This document shows positions 42,123 to 50,464 of a DNA stretch of 64,000 bases, piece after piece. Under the pieces are notes generated by a model. It made no database searches. It saw only the letters and a list, made by a program, of their open reading frames with translations, and was not told the origin of the DNA. Made by a program: the position numbers and the translations under genes. Every line of letters begins with the position of its first letter. Positions within the stretch are counted from its first letter, which is position 1. The stretch comes from Streptomyces specialis (lineage in GTDB: Bacteria > Actinomycetota > Actinomycetes > Streptomycetales > Streptomycetaceae): the NCBI RefSeq assembly GCF_001493375.1, contig NZ_LN929755.1, forward strand, positions 62,001 through 126,000, given 5' to 3'.

Positions 42123-43147
42123 GCGACGCCCCGTTCGCGACCGCCGGGCGGCGGGGTGAGCAGGTCGGCGATGTCCAGGACGTGGCGCCCGGCCATGGAC
42201 GGCAGGCAGCTCCCCCGGACCGGGCCGATCGCCTTGGCCCACTCGGCGGGTATGGCGCCCTCGCCGCGCAGCGCGCCGGCCAGGGCACCGGCCACGGCGC
42301 CGGTGGTGTCCGCGTCGCGGCCCATGTTGACGGCCAGCGCCACCGATTCGGCGAAGTCGCCCCGGGCGGCGGCGAACGCGCCGAAGGCGAGCCCGACCGC
42401 CTCGGGCGCCAGGTCCGTCCAGGGGTAACCGCCGATCACCGTCGCGGACCTGACGGCCCGTTCGGTGGCGAGCGGTGTCGCGTCCGGGTCGCGGCGGGCC
42501 CGGCGGGCGGCGGCCACGGCGCGGTGCAGCGAACGGGCGGTCCAGGAGTCCTCGGGGACCACGGACAGCGCGGCGAGCACCACGTCGTCCGGGTCGCACC
42601 CGGTCATGGCCGCCGCGACCCCGGCGGCCACGGCCCGCCCGCCGTGGATGCCCTCGCCGTCGTGCGAGACGGTGCCGTCGATGGACACCAGCCGCGCCGC
42701 CTCGGCGGGACGCCCGGCGGCGTAGACGCCGAACGGCGCCGCCCGCATGGCCAGTCCGTCGCTCCAGGCGTGCCGATGCTGCGCGGTGATGGGCGCGGCC
42801 AGCCCCCGGCGCAGGTTCTCCAGGGTGCCGCGCTCACTGAACCCGGCGCCCCGGAACGGCCCTTCGTCCAGGTCGGCGATCCACTCGTGCCACGCGGACT
42901 CGACGTGGGCGACAGTGAGCGCCGAGCCGTGCGCGGCGAGCAGCAGGCCGGAGAAGATGGCGTACTCGGTGTCGTCCGTACCGGCCGGGTCGTCCGTGAC
43001 GAAGCCCTCGATGCGGCCCCAACGCTCCCTGATCTGGGACGGCTTGAGGTTCTCGGCGGGTGCGCCGAGGGCGTCGCCCACGGCGAGGCCGAGCATGGCG
43101 CCGCGGGCGCGGTCCCGTAATCCGGAGCGGGACGCGGTGGCGCTCAC
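42119..43147 (-). CDS. ADP-ribosylglycohydrolase-family protein 1
   Basis: 342 residues. GAMLGLAVGDALGAPAENLK (about 17-36), PAGTDDTEYAIFSGLLLAAH (TDDT near 57) and NMGRDADTTGAVAGALAGAL near 285 (DxDT) make it the most canonical of the four. DGEGIHGGRAVAAGVAAAM near 180 is another conserved block. GTG start overlapping the LacI stop by four bases. First enzyme gene of the operon. Confidence 0.9.
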   Translation of the reverse strand: MSATASRSGLRDRARGAMLGLAVGDALGAPAENLKPSQIRERWGRIEGFVTDDPAGTDDTEYAIFSGLLLAAHGSALTVAHVESAWHEWIADLDEGPFRGAGFSERGTLENLRRGLAAPITAQHRHAWSDGLAMRAAPFGVYAAGRPAEAARLVSIDGTVSHDGEGIHGGRAVAAGVAAAMTGCDPDDVVLAALSVVPEDSWTARSLHRAVAAARRARRDPDATPLATERAVRSATVIGGYPWTDLAPEAVGLAFGAFAAARGDFAESVALAVNMGRDADTTGAVAGALAGALRGEGAIPAEWAKAIGPVRGSCLPSMAGRHVLDIADLLTPPPGGRERGVA

Positions 43148-44190
43148 GCGGCCACCGCCCGGGTGGAGGCGCGGACGACGAGGCGGGGCGGCACGGTGGT
43201 GGTGCGCGGCGGCGGCGGGGGCCCGGCGGCGCGGTCCTGGTGCGGTCCTTCCTCGGGGTCGCGGAGCCGGTCGAGGAGCAACTCGGCGGCGAGCCGCCCG
43301 CGTTCGGAGGAGCCGAGATCGACGCTGGTCAGCGGCGGCCAGGCGGCGCGGGCCAGGGCGCTGTCGTCCATGCCGACGACGGCGATGTCCTCCGGCACGC
43401 GCACGCCGCGCGCCAGGAGGGCGTGCGCGGCGCCCAGCGCGAGCTGGTCGTTGGCGCAGAACAGCGCGTCGGGGCGGGCGGGCAGCAGCCGTTCGACGGC
43501 CGCCGCGCCGGATTCGACGTCGAAGGCGGTGTGGACGACGAGCGTCTCGTCGTAGGGCAGGCCGCGGTCGGCGAGCGCGGCGCGGTAGCCCTGGTCGCGG
43601 TTGCCGCCGGGGACGGTGTCGGAGGGGCCGTTGACGAAGCCGATGCGGCGCCGCCCGGTGTCGGTCAGGTGCCGCACGGCGATGGCGGCGCCCGCGACCG
43701 AGTCGGCGCGGACGCTGTCCACGGGCACGTCGTCGGGGAGGGAGCCGATGACCACGACGGGTCCGGCGGCCGTGGTCAGGGCGTCGATGTGGGCGTCGGT
43801 GATGCGGATGGGGCAGATGATCAGCCCGTCGCTGGTGCGGTCGCCGAGGCTGTGCAGCACGGCGAGTTCGTCCTCGGCGACGGCGTCGGTGGAGTGCAGC
43901 AGCAGCCGGTATCCGGCGGCCTTGGTGACGGACTGGATGGCGCGGACCATCGACACGTAGACGGGGTTGCCGATGTCCGGCATGGCGAAGGTGAGTTGCC
44001 GGGTGCGGCCGTCCTTGAGGGAACGGGCCACGGCGTTGGGCACGTAGCCCAGCTCGGCGGCGGCGCGCCGGACGCGCTCGACCGTGTCGTGGCGCCCGCC
44101 CTGGCCGTTGAGAACGCGGGACACCGAGGCGATGGAGACCCCCGCGTGCTCGGCGATCGAAACAATGGTGGGTTGTACACCATTCGGCAT
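43144..44190 (-). CDS. LacI-family transcriptional regulator of the ADP-ribosylglycohydrolase operon
   Basis: 348 residues. Helix-turn-helix TIVSIAEHAGVSIASVSRVL (8-27) with the hinge RRAAAELGYVPNAVARSLKD; periplasmic-binding-like sugar domain with FAMPDIGNPVYVSMVRAIQS, GFVNGPSDTVPGGNRDQGYR and FCANDQLALGAAHALLARGV. First gene of the operon it probably controls; a near-perfect LacI-type operator sits 36 bases upstream. The sugar-binding fold fits a ribose-like inducer. Confidence 0.93.
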   Translation of the reverse strand: MPNGVQPTIVSIAEHAGVSIASVSRVLNGQGGRHDTVERVRRAAAELGYVPNAVARSLKDGRTRQLTFAMPDIGNPVYVSMVRAIQSVTKAAGYRLLLHSTDAVAEDELAVLHSLGDRTSDGLIICPIRITDAHIDALTTAAGPVVVIGSLPDDVPVDSVRADSVAGAAIAVRHLTDTGRRRIGFVNGPSDTVPGGNRDQGYRAALADRGLPYDETLVVHTAFDVESGAAAVERLLPARPDALFCANDQLALGAAHALLARGVRVPEDIAVVGMDDSALARAAWPPLTSVDLGSSERGRLAAELLLDRLRDPEEGPHQDRAAGPPPPPRTTTVPPRLVVRASTRAVAA

Positions 44191-44226
44191 GCCCGTTGCC
44201 CCCTCGACACCGTCGGACCCGAGCGC

Positions 44227-44240
44227 TGTAAACGTTTCCA
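44227..44240. promoter_or_regulatory. LacI-type operator
   Basis: TGTAAACGTTTCCA, a 14-base palindrome with a central CG and one mismatched pair, matching the general LacI/PurR operator form. It lies just before the LacI gene, so autoregulation of the whole operon is likely. Confidence 0.75.
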
Positions 44241-44317
44241 GCCACCGGGACGTCCCCAGATGTTGCGCCCGTGTTTCCCTCCCGTCAAGAGGGTGCGGCG
44301 TGATCCGACCGAACGGA

Positions 44318-44821
44318 TTACAGCGGGCCGAGGTGGTGCAACTCGACGTCCAGGGAACGGTCTTGAGCGATCCGCACGGTCATGCACGTGTGGTGCGGCT
44401 GCCGTCGCCGGTCGGTCGGCGAGCCGGGGTTGAGCAGCCGGAGCCGGCCGTCGGGCGTCGTGGTGTCCCACGGGATGTGGCTGTGACCGAAGACCAGCAC
44501 GTCGAGGTCGGGGAACCGCTGCGCGCACCGGCGTTCCCGGCCCGCCGCCGGGCCGGTCTCGTGCACGACGCCGAACCGCAGCCCGCCCAGTTCCGCGCGG
44601 GCCACCTCCGGGAGCCTGGCGCGCAGTTCGGGCCCGTCGTTGTTGCCGTACACGCCGATCAGCCGGCGCGAGCGGTCCTGGAGCAGGTCGAGGGTGGCGG
44701 TGTCCACCCAGTCCCCGGCGTGGAGTACGGCGTCTGCGTCCGCCACCAGTTCCAGCAGCCGGTCCGGCAGCCGCCTGGCGCGGCGGGGCAGGTGGGTGTC
44801 GGAGGTGAGGAGCAGGCGCAC
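44318..44821 (-). CDS. YfcE/MJ0936-type metallophosphoesterase
   Basis: 167 residues. Calcineurin-like metal motifs in order: SDTHLPRR, HAGDWVD, YGNNDGPE, VVHETGP and VFGHSHIPWD, then NPGSPTDRRRQP. A small cytoplasmic phosphodiesterase of the MJ0936 group, with all ligands present. A single gene; its substrate is unknown. Confidence 0.92.
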   Translation of the reverse strand: MRLLLTSDTHLPRRARRLPDRLLELVADADAVLHAGDWVDTATLDLLQDRSRRLIGVYGNNDGPELRARLPEVARAELGGLRFGVVHETGPAAGRERRCAQRFPDLDVLVFGHSHIPWDTTTPDGRLRLLNPGSPTDRRRQPHHTCMTVRIAQDRSLDVELHHLGPL

Positions 44822-44914
44822 ACGGCGACCGTACCGCCGCGCGGGCGCCCCCGGCGGCAGGGCCGCCCGGCCGGTGTGCCGGACGGGCGGCGCCGGGGGC
44901 GGCGCGCGGCGGGG

Positions 44915-46000
44915 TCAGTGCCGCACGACCACCTGGGTCCAGTCGACGTTCAGTTCGGCGCCCTGGCCCCAGAGCCGGTTCCCGGGCAGGCTCGCCGGGT
45001 CCTCGAACTCCTGCGGGACGGGGGCTCCTTGCCGGGGGTCGAAGTAGAAGTCGGGGGTGTTCTCCAGCGCCACCAGGCCGTCGCCGTCGCGGGCGCCGGG
45101 CCGGGCGCCGTCGAGGATGGTGGCCAGCGCCAGACCGCAGGTGACCTGGTTCAGCGTCAGCCGCTCCTCGGTGCCGCCGTGGTCGATCATCAGGTGGCGG
45201 CGGTCGAAGGCGCGGGTCCCGATGCGGTCGGTCTGGAGCTTCTGGCGGCCGTCCACGATCCAGGTGACGCGCCGCCCGCCCTGGTCGTAGCGGATCTCCA
45301 GGTCGTGCGCGCGGTCCGGGGTGCGGGAGGCGACCGGAACGGCGTAGGTGTAGGAGGCGTACGTGGCGCCGGGGGTCGGCAGCCGCTCGTACATGGCGTA
45401 GATGGTCGAGTCGGTGATCCAGAAGTCCGCGATGGCGTTGCTCTGCACGTCGCCGCTGACCATGCCGACGGAGGCGAGCCGCAGGTCGGACGCGGGGTCG
45501 GTGACGGCGTCCCCGAACGGGTGGTCCTCGGTGCCGAACGTCTGGCCGGACAGGCGGTGGCGGCAACTGATGGAGCCGGTGTCGGGTATGTCGAAGCCGA
45601 GTTGGCCGGTGCTGGTGAACCGCTGCGGGAACGCCAGCCACTTCATGTGGTCCAGCGAACTGCCGTCGGCCTGCTGTCCGTACGTCCGGGCGAACGCCGG
45701 GTCCCCGGTGGCGGGGTTGGTGCCGGCGGGCGCCACGGTCAGGACGCCGCCGGACGTGGTCGGCACGGCGTCGCCGGCCGGCCACTGCTCGTCGCCCGTC
45801 ACCAGCCAGTTGCCGCCCTGGCCGGTGAGGAAGCCGTTGTCGTAGTCGTCCTGGAAGAGGACCTGTCTCCCGCCCGCCGTCTCCTCCCCGGCGGCCGGTC
45901 CGGCCGGGCCCGCGGTGGCGGGCGGCGCGAGCGCGGTGGCGACGAGGCCCAGGGCCGCCGCGCCCAGGGCGAGTGGGAATCGCTTCATCCCGAGGGACAT
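44915..46000 (-). CDS. Secreted DUF6081-like protein
   Basis: 361 residues with a signal peptide (MSLGMKRFPLALGAAALGLV ... ATA, cut near residue 30). The mature part has the beta-sandwich look of concanavalin-like lectins: LFQDDYDNGFLTGQGGNWLV, STGQLGFDIPDTGSISCRHR, DLEIRYDQGGRRVTWIVDGR. This order matches what I know as DUF6081. GGAG site seven bases upstream of the ATG. Function unknown; extracellular. Confidence 0.75.
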   Translation of the reverse strand: MSLGMKRFPLALGAAALGLVATALAPPATAGPAGPAAGEETAGGRQVLFQDDYDNGFLTGQGGNWLVTGDEQWPAGDAVPTTSGGVLTVAPAGTNPATGDPAFARTYGQQADGSSLDHMKWLAFPQRFTSTGQLGFDIPDTGSISCRHRLSGQTFGTEDHPFGDAVTDPASDLRLASVGMVSGDVQSNAIADFWITDSTIYAMYERLPTPGATYASYTYAVPVASRTPDRAHDLEIRYDQGGRRVTWIVDGRQKLQTDRIGTRAFDRRHLMIDHGGTEERLTLNQVTCGLALATILDGARPGARDGDGLVALENTPDFYFDPRQGAPVPQEFEDPASLPGNRLWGQGAELNVDWTQVVVRH

Positions 46001-46307
46001 GTGTGGTCTCCGTTGTCCTGCCGTGTTTCCCCGTGCCCCTGTCGGCCAGGGGTTCCGCGACGGGGACACAGCTCGGACAGCGCCGCCGGGACACGTCCCG
46101 GCGGCGCTCACATCCCCGTCGTCCACGGAGCGTACACGCGGAGCGGAGCGCTCGGATCGGAAAGGCGTACCGCGTTCCTCCGCACCGCCGCGACGGTCCC
46201 GACACGCTTTCCTCACGGGTGACTTGCCGGGAAACCCGCCCGGCGGGCCCGGCCCCGGGACTAGCCTGGCCGCGCGAACGCCGGGGAGGCGGGACGGAGG
46301 GCCGTAC
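46001..46307. other. Divergent intergenic region
   Basis: About 300 bases between the secreted DUF6081-like gene and the methyltransferase, which read away from each other. It must hold both promoters; I see no clear operator or further gene. Confidence 0.5.
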
Positions 46308-47129
46308 GTGGCGGGTCAGGGTGGGTACCGGCCGGCGGACGAGCCGGCGGTGGCCGTCGATGTGACGGTGCCGAGCATCGCGCGGGCCTACGACGCCGTA
46401 CTGGGCGGCAAGGACAACTACGCGGCCGACCGGGCCGTGGCCGACCAGTTGCGCCGGACGATGCCCGCCATCGGCGAGCTGGCCTGGTCCAACCGCGCGA
46501 TCCTCGGCCGGACCGTCCGCCACCTGGCCGCCGAGGCCGGCATCCGCCAGTTCCTCGATCTGGGGGCCGGGCTGCCGACGATGGAGAACACCCACCAGGT
46601 CGCCCAGCGCCACGCGCCCGCCGCCCGCGTCGTCTACATCGACAACGACCCCATCGTCCTGGCCCACGGCCGGGCCCTGCTGGAGGAGAACGACCGCACC
46701 GCCGTGGTCACCGCCGATCTGCGCGCGCCGGAGGCAGTCCTCGCCGACCCCGGCGTGCGGCGGCTGATCGACCTGTCCGAGCCGGTGGCCGTGCTGCTGG
46801 TCGGGATGCTGCACCACCTCCACGACGACGAGGACCCGGCGGGGCTGGTGGACGCCTACATGTCCGCCGTGCCGCCGGGCAGCCATCTGGTCGTGACCCA
46901 CTTCTGCGACACGGGCCCCGACGCGCGGGAGCTCCAGGAGACGTTCCTCCGGTTCCTGGGCACCGGCCGGTTCCGGACGACGGCCGAGATCGCCGCCTAC
47001 TTCGACGGCCTCGACATGCTCCCCCCGGGCCTGGTCCCCCTTCCCCTGTGGCGCCCGGACACCCCCGTCGAGGAGCCCCTGTCCACGGCCCGGCGCCTGA
47101 TGGCGGGCGGCGTCGGCCGCAAGCCCTGA
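46308..47129 (+). CDS. SAM-dependent methyltransferase (DUF574 type)
   Basis: 273 residues. Opens with VPSIARAYDAVLGGKDNYAA, the typical start of the large actinobacterial DUF574 methyltransferase family; SAM motif FLDLGAGLPTMENTHQVAQR, VVYIDNDPIVLAHGRALL, and VGMLHHLHDDEDP. GTG start with a GGAGGG seven to eight bases upstream. Substrates of the family are largely unknown. Confidence 0.9.
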   Translation: MAGQGGYRPADEPAVAVDVTVPSIARAYDAVLGGKDNYAADRAVADQLRRTMPAIGELAWSNRAILGRTVRHLAAEAGIRQFLDLGAGLPTMENTHQVAQRHAPAARVVYIDNDPIVLAHGRALLEENDRTAVVTADLRAPEAVLADPGVRRLIDLSEPVAVLLVGMLHHLHDDEDPAGLVDAYMSAVPPGSHLVVTHFCDTGPDARELQETFLRFLGTGRFRTTAEIAAYFDGLDMLPPGLVPLPLWRPDTPVEEPLSTARRLMAGGVGRKP

Positions 47130-47162
47130 GCCCGCTTCCCCGGCCGCTGTGACGCCCGTTAC

Positions 47163-47210
47163 TTGACACGGGTTCAACAAGGCGCGCACAGTTTTACTGA
47201 ACCGAGTTCA
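47163..47210. promoter_or_regulatory. Paired dyad upstream of the P450 gene
   Basis: Two related short palindromes: TTGACACGGGTTCAA (47163-47177) and TGAACCGAGTTCA (47198-47210, perfect around CGA). They are also direct repeats of one another (14 of 19 bases alike). Typical form of a TetR-family operator pair; the regulator is not identified. Confidence 0.6.
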
Positions 47211-47235
47211 ATAACGCCCGCAACGGAGCACCGCC

Positions 47236-48885
47236 ATGGCGACGACGACCATCCGCACCCCGGCCGAACGCTGGCCGGAACTGGACCGCATACCGCACCC
47301 CCCGCGCCGCCTGCCGGTGCTCGGTGACGTGGTCGGGGCGTCGCTCGCCACCCCGGTGCAGGACACGATGCGGATGGCCCGCGAGCTGGGCCCGATCTTC
47401 CGCCGCAAGATCTTCGGGCTGGAGGTCGTCTTCGTCACCGGCGCCGAGCTGGCGGCCGAGATGGCCGACGAGAAGCGGTTCGTCAAGTACGTCACCAACG
47501 CCGTGCAGAGCCTGCGCGCGGTCGCCGGGGACGGCCTGTTCACCGCGTACGGCAACGAGCCCAACTGGCAGCGCGCCCACGACATCCTGGCCCCCGCGTT
47601 CACCCGCGAGTCGATGGTCCGCTACCACCCGACGATGCTCGCCATGGCGCACCGGCTGATGAACGTCTGGGACCGCCGCGCCGAGACCGGCACGCCGGTG
47701 GACATCAGCGGGGACACCACCAAGCTCACGCTGGAGACGATCGCCAGCACCGGATTCGGCTACGACTTCGGGTCGTTCGAGCGCGACGAGCCGCATCCGT
47801 TCGTCACCGCCATGGTCGACGGGCTCAGCGCGGTGCTGCGGCTGCGCATCGCGACCCTGCCGCTGCTCGGCCCGGTGCTGGCCCGCCCCATCCGGCAGCG
47901 TTTCCTCGCCCACCGCGACTACCTCAACGCCACCGTGGACGACGTGATCCGCGAACGCACCGCACGCGGCGCCACGCACACCGACGACCTGCTGGGCCTG
48001 ATGCTCAACACCACCCAGCCCGGCACCGGCGAGCGGCTCGACCCGCTGAACATCCGGTACCAGGTCATCACGTTCCTCGTCGCCGGGCACGAGACCACGT
48101 CGGGCGCCCTGTCGTTCGCGCTGTACTACCTGGCCAAGCACCCCGAGGTGATGGCCCGCGCGCAGGAGGAGGTGGACCGGGTCTGGGGCCCCGACGGCGA
48201 CCCGGCCTACGAGCAGGTCAGCAAACTGCGGTACGTGCGCCGGGTGCTGGACGAGTCGCTGCGGCTGTGGCCGACCGCGCCCGCGTTCACCCGCGCCGCC
48301 CGGCAGGACACGGTGCTCGGCGGGCGGTACCCGATGCGGAAGGGCGCCTCGGCGCTCGTCCTGGTCCCCGCCCTGCACCGCGACCGGTCCGTATGGGGCG
48401 ACGACGCGGAGGAGTTCGACCCGGACCGCTTCCTGCCGGAGCGGGTCAAGGCCCGGCCCGCCCACGTCTTCAAGCCCTTCGGCACCGGCGAACGGGCGTG
48501 TATCGGCCGCCAGTTCGCCCTCCACGAGGCGACCCTGGTCCTCGGCCTGCTGCTGCGCCGCTACAACCTGCACGACCACGCCGACTACCGCCTGAAGGTG
48601 TCGGAGCGCCTCACGCTGATGCCCGAGGACTTCACCCTGATCCCCTCCCGCCGCAAGCCCACCGCCGACGCGGACCCCGGAACGCCCGCCGCGCGGGAGG
48701 GGATCAGGGTGAAGTCCTCGGGCATCAGCGTGAGGCGCCTGACCGGGCCGGCGCGCCGGACGGCGCCCGCCCGGCCCGAGCACCGGCGACAGCCCCCGAG
48801 GTCCTGCCGTCCGCCCCCGGCGGCGGGACCTCGGGGGCTGTCAGCTTTCGCGCATCACGAGGACGCCGGGCACTCACCCCGATGA
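47236..48885 (+). CDS. CYP102-type cytochrome P450 heme protein without fused reductase
   Basis: The first ~470 residues match the heme domain of P450 BM3: oxygen-binding I-helix FLVAGHETTSG, ExxR DESLRLWPTAP, and heme ligand FGTGERACIGRQFALHEATL. The reductase half is absent, as known for S. coelicolor CYP102B1, a fatty-acid hydroxylase. After LMPEDFTLIPSRRKPTADAD the frame runs through a perfect 46-base inverted repeat and a terminator hairpin before stopping at 48885, so the last ~75 codons are doubtful and the true end is probably near 48690. Confidence 0.85.
   Translation: MATTTIRTPAERWPELDRIPHPPRRLPVLGDVVGASLATPVQDTMRMARELGPIFRRKIFGLEVVFVTGAELAAEMADEKRFVKYVTNAVQSLRAVAGDGLFTAYGNEPNWQRAHDILAPAFTRESMVRYHPTMLAMAHRLMNVWDRRAETGTPVDISGDTTKLTLETIASTGFGYDFGSFERDEPHPFVTAMVDGLSAVLRLRIATLPLLGPVLARPIRQRFLAHRDYLNATVDDVIRERTARGATHTDDLLGLMLNTTQPGTGERLDPLNIRYQVITFLVAGHETTSGALSFALYYLAKHPEVMARAQEEVDRVWGPDGDPAYEQVSKLRYVRRVLDESLRLWPTAPAFTRAARQDTVLGGRYPMRKGASALVLVPALHRDRSVWGDDAEEFDPDRFLPERVKARPAHVFKPFGTGERACIGRQFALHEATLVLGLLLRRYNLHDHADYRLKVSERLTLMPEDFTLIPSRRKPTADADPGTPAAREGIRVKSSGISVRRLTGPARRTAPARPEHRRQPPRSCRPPPAAGPRGLSAFAHHEDAGHSPR
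48606..48738. repeat. Perfect 46-base inverted repeat at the P450 3' end
   Basis: 48606-48651 and 48693-48738 are exact reverse complements, 41 bases apart. The left arm is conserved P450 coding sequence (LTLMPEDFTLIPS); the right arm is its mirror. Such a fold-back within coding sequence suggests a library or assembly artefact. Confidence 0.9.
48789..48841 (+). terminator. Terminator downstream of the P450 gene
   Basis: Perfect 15-base stem ACAGCCCCCGAGGTC with its complement around a 23-base loop. It lies inside the nominal P450 frame, which supports an earlier end for that gene. Confidence 0.7.
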
Positions 48886-48926
48886 CATTCCGCCGGGAAC
48901 CGGCCGGATGACGCTTGACCCCGCTC

Positions 48927-48974
48927 ATTCAGAAACTCTACGGTACCCGAAGTGGTACCAGTTAGTTTCTGAAT
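48927..48974. promoter_or_regulatory. Concentric double dyad upstream of a secreted-protein gene
   Basis: Outer arms ATTCAGAAACT and AGTTTCTGAAT and inner arms GGTACC...GGTACC share exactly the same centre (48950/48951). The site ends 20 bases before the next start codon. Likely an operator for a dimeric or tetrameric repressor. Confidence 0.7.
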
Positions 48975-48994
48975 CTCTGGAACGGAGTCGCCTC

Positions 48995-49600
48995 ATGCGC
49001 GTTCAGATATCGCGGTCATTCACCGCCGGCGCCGCCGCCGTCACCGCCTGCGGCGCGCTTCTCATCGCCGGGACCCCCGCCGGCGCCGCCCCCCTCGAAC
49101 TCACCTACACCGCCACGGGCTCCACCCACCTCGCCGGCCTGGAGGCCGATCTGCCGCTGGGTCCCGGCCCCACCGACGCCGATCTCGACCTGGGAACGGG
49201 AGAGCTGACCGCGGAAATCACCCTCCCCGAGTCCAGGACCGAGTTCAACCTGCTCGGCTTCCTGCCCACGCACGCCAAGGTCAAGATCGAACAATTGGGA
49301 GGGCCGCTCACCGGCACTTACCAGGAGGGCATTGTCACGGTCTCCGGTGAATTCAGCGTCGCGATCACGGAGGTCGGGCACTTCGGTATCGGCATTCCGA
49401 TGCCGGACTGCCAGACCTCGGCCCCGGTGGAGATCGAGCTGGCGTCGGACGACAGCTTCCTCCCGGCCGAGGGCGGCACGCTGACCGGCACCTACCAGCT
49501 CCCCCGGTTCGAGAACTGCAGCTTCGACACGGAGATCATCAACGCTCTCGTCGTCGGGCCGGAGCACTCCATCACCATCGATCTCGCCGGAACGGCGTAG
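48995..49600 (+). CDS. Secreted beta-rich protein of unknown function
   Basis: 201 residues. Signal peptide (MRVQISRSFTAGAAAVTACG, cut after AGA near 31). The mature part alternates Thr/Val/Leu (LTYTATGSTHLAGLEADLPL, EITLPESRTEFNLLGFLPTH, GTLTGTYQLPRFENCSFDTE) as in an all-beta fold, with two Cys that could form a disulfide. Preceded by a strong concentric operator-like dyad, so it is probably tightly regulated. Family not recognised. Confidence 0.75.
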   Translation: MRVQISRSFTAGAAAVTACGALLIAGTPAGAAPLELTYTATGSTHLAGLEADLPLGPGPTDADLDLGTGELTAEITLPESRTEFNLLGFLPTHAKVKIEQLGGPLTGTYQEGIVTVSGEFSVAITEVGHFGIGIPMPDCQTSAPVEIELASDDSFLPAEGGTLTGTYQLPRFENCSFDTEIINALVVGPEHSITIDLAGTA

Positions 49601-49640
49601 GCGTCCGCCGGTGCCGGACGCGGGGCGGGCGGGCCTGCAT

Positions 49641-49720
49641 GGACGTCGGACGACGCGGACAGCTCCGACGTCCACCGCCGCCCCGGGGCGGCGGTCCGCC
49701 GGCTCAGCCGGCGGACCGCC
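49641..49720. terminator. Terminator hairpins between converging genes
   Basis: Two hairpins: GGACGTCGGA/TCCGACGTCC (49641-49673) and a GC-rich 14-base stem GGCGGTCCGCCGGC around TCA (about 49690-49720), which covers the TetR stop codon. Confidence 0.65.
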
Positions 49721-50399
49721 CGTCCGGCTCCTTCCCGAACAGCAGGACCACCGTGTCGACCAGGAGGTCCTCCAGCTCGGGGAGCGCGCCGGCGCCGCGG
49801 GTGTGGAGGCAGTCGCGGATGCGTTCCGCCGTGCCGCCGATGTAGAGGTCGAACACCGCCGGAGGCAGGTCCCTCAGATCGGGGTCCTGGCGGCGGGCCC
49901 GGCGGTGCAGCTCGCGGAACATCTGCGCGAATCCCGCGTTGACGGCAGTGGTGCGCTGGATGAGCGAGGGACCTGCGGAGAACGTCTCGATGTACAGGGA
50001 CCGGGCGGCCGAGGGATTCGCGGCCAGATCCTCCAGGAAAACGCGCCAGGACCGCCGGATGCGTTCGCGCCAGTCGTCCTTGGCCACGGACGCGAGGGCC
50101 TCGATCATCCGCTCGCTCACATGCGCCACCGCGTCGTCGAACGCGGTGAGAAAGCAGACCTCTTTGTTGGGGAAGTGCTCGTAGAAGGTGCGGCGGGAGA
50201 TCCCGGCCCGTTCCACCAGATCCCCGATCGTGGTCGAGGGATAACCCTTTTCGGCCACGGCGTCGAAAAGCGCCAGGACAATACGGGCGCGCTGCGAGGA
50301 AGCGACATGCTCCCGGCTCAGGCCGTGCCGTCCGCTGGGCAGCCGACCACCGGCCTGACGGCCGTCACTGCCATTCGCCGGTCTTTCCGAGATGCCCAC
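49704..50399 (-). CDS. TetR-family regulator
   Basis: 231 residues. DNA-binding domain about 33-80: RARIVLALFDAVAEKGYPST, TIGDLVERAGISRRTFYEHF, PNKEVCFLTAFDDAV. The C-terminal ~150 residues are a helical ligand-binding domain. Divergent from the flavin monooxygenase, 65 bases apart, so it is the likely repressor of that gene. Several upstream starts are possible within the polar N-terminus. Confidence 0.9.
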   Translation of the reverse strand: MGISERPANGSDGRQAGGRLPSGRHGLSREHVASSQRARIVLALFDAVAEKGYPSTTIGDLVERAGISRRTFYEHFPNKEVCFLTAFDDAVAHVSERMIEALASVAKDDWRERIRRSWRVFLEDLAANPSAARSLYIETFSAGPSLIQRTTAVNAGFAQMFRELHRRARRQDPDLRDLPPAVFDLYIGGTAERIRDCLHTRGAGALPELEDLLVDTVVLLFGKEPDGRSAG

Positions 50400-50464
50400 T
50401 GCCGCATTTTAACACCCCTTTATCACATCCCTGTACAATCCCCGTACCCGTCCACGGAGTTGGT

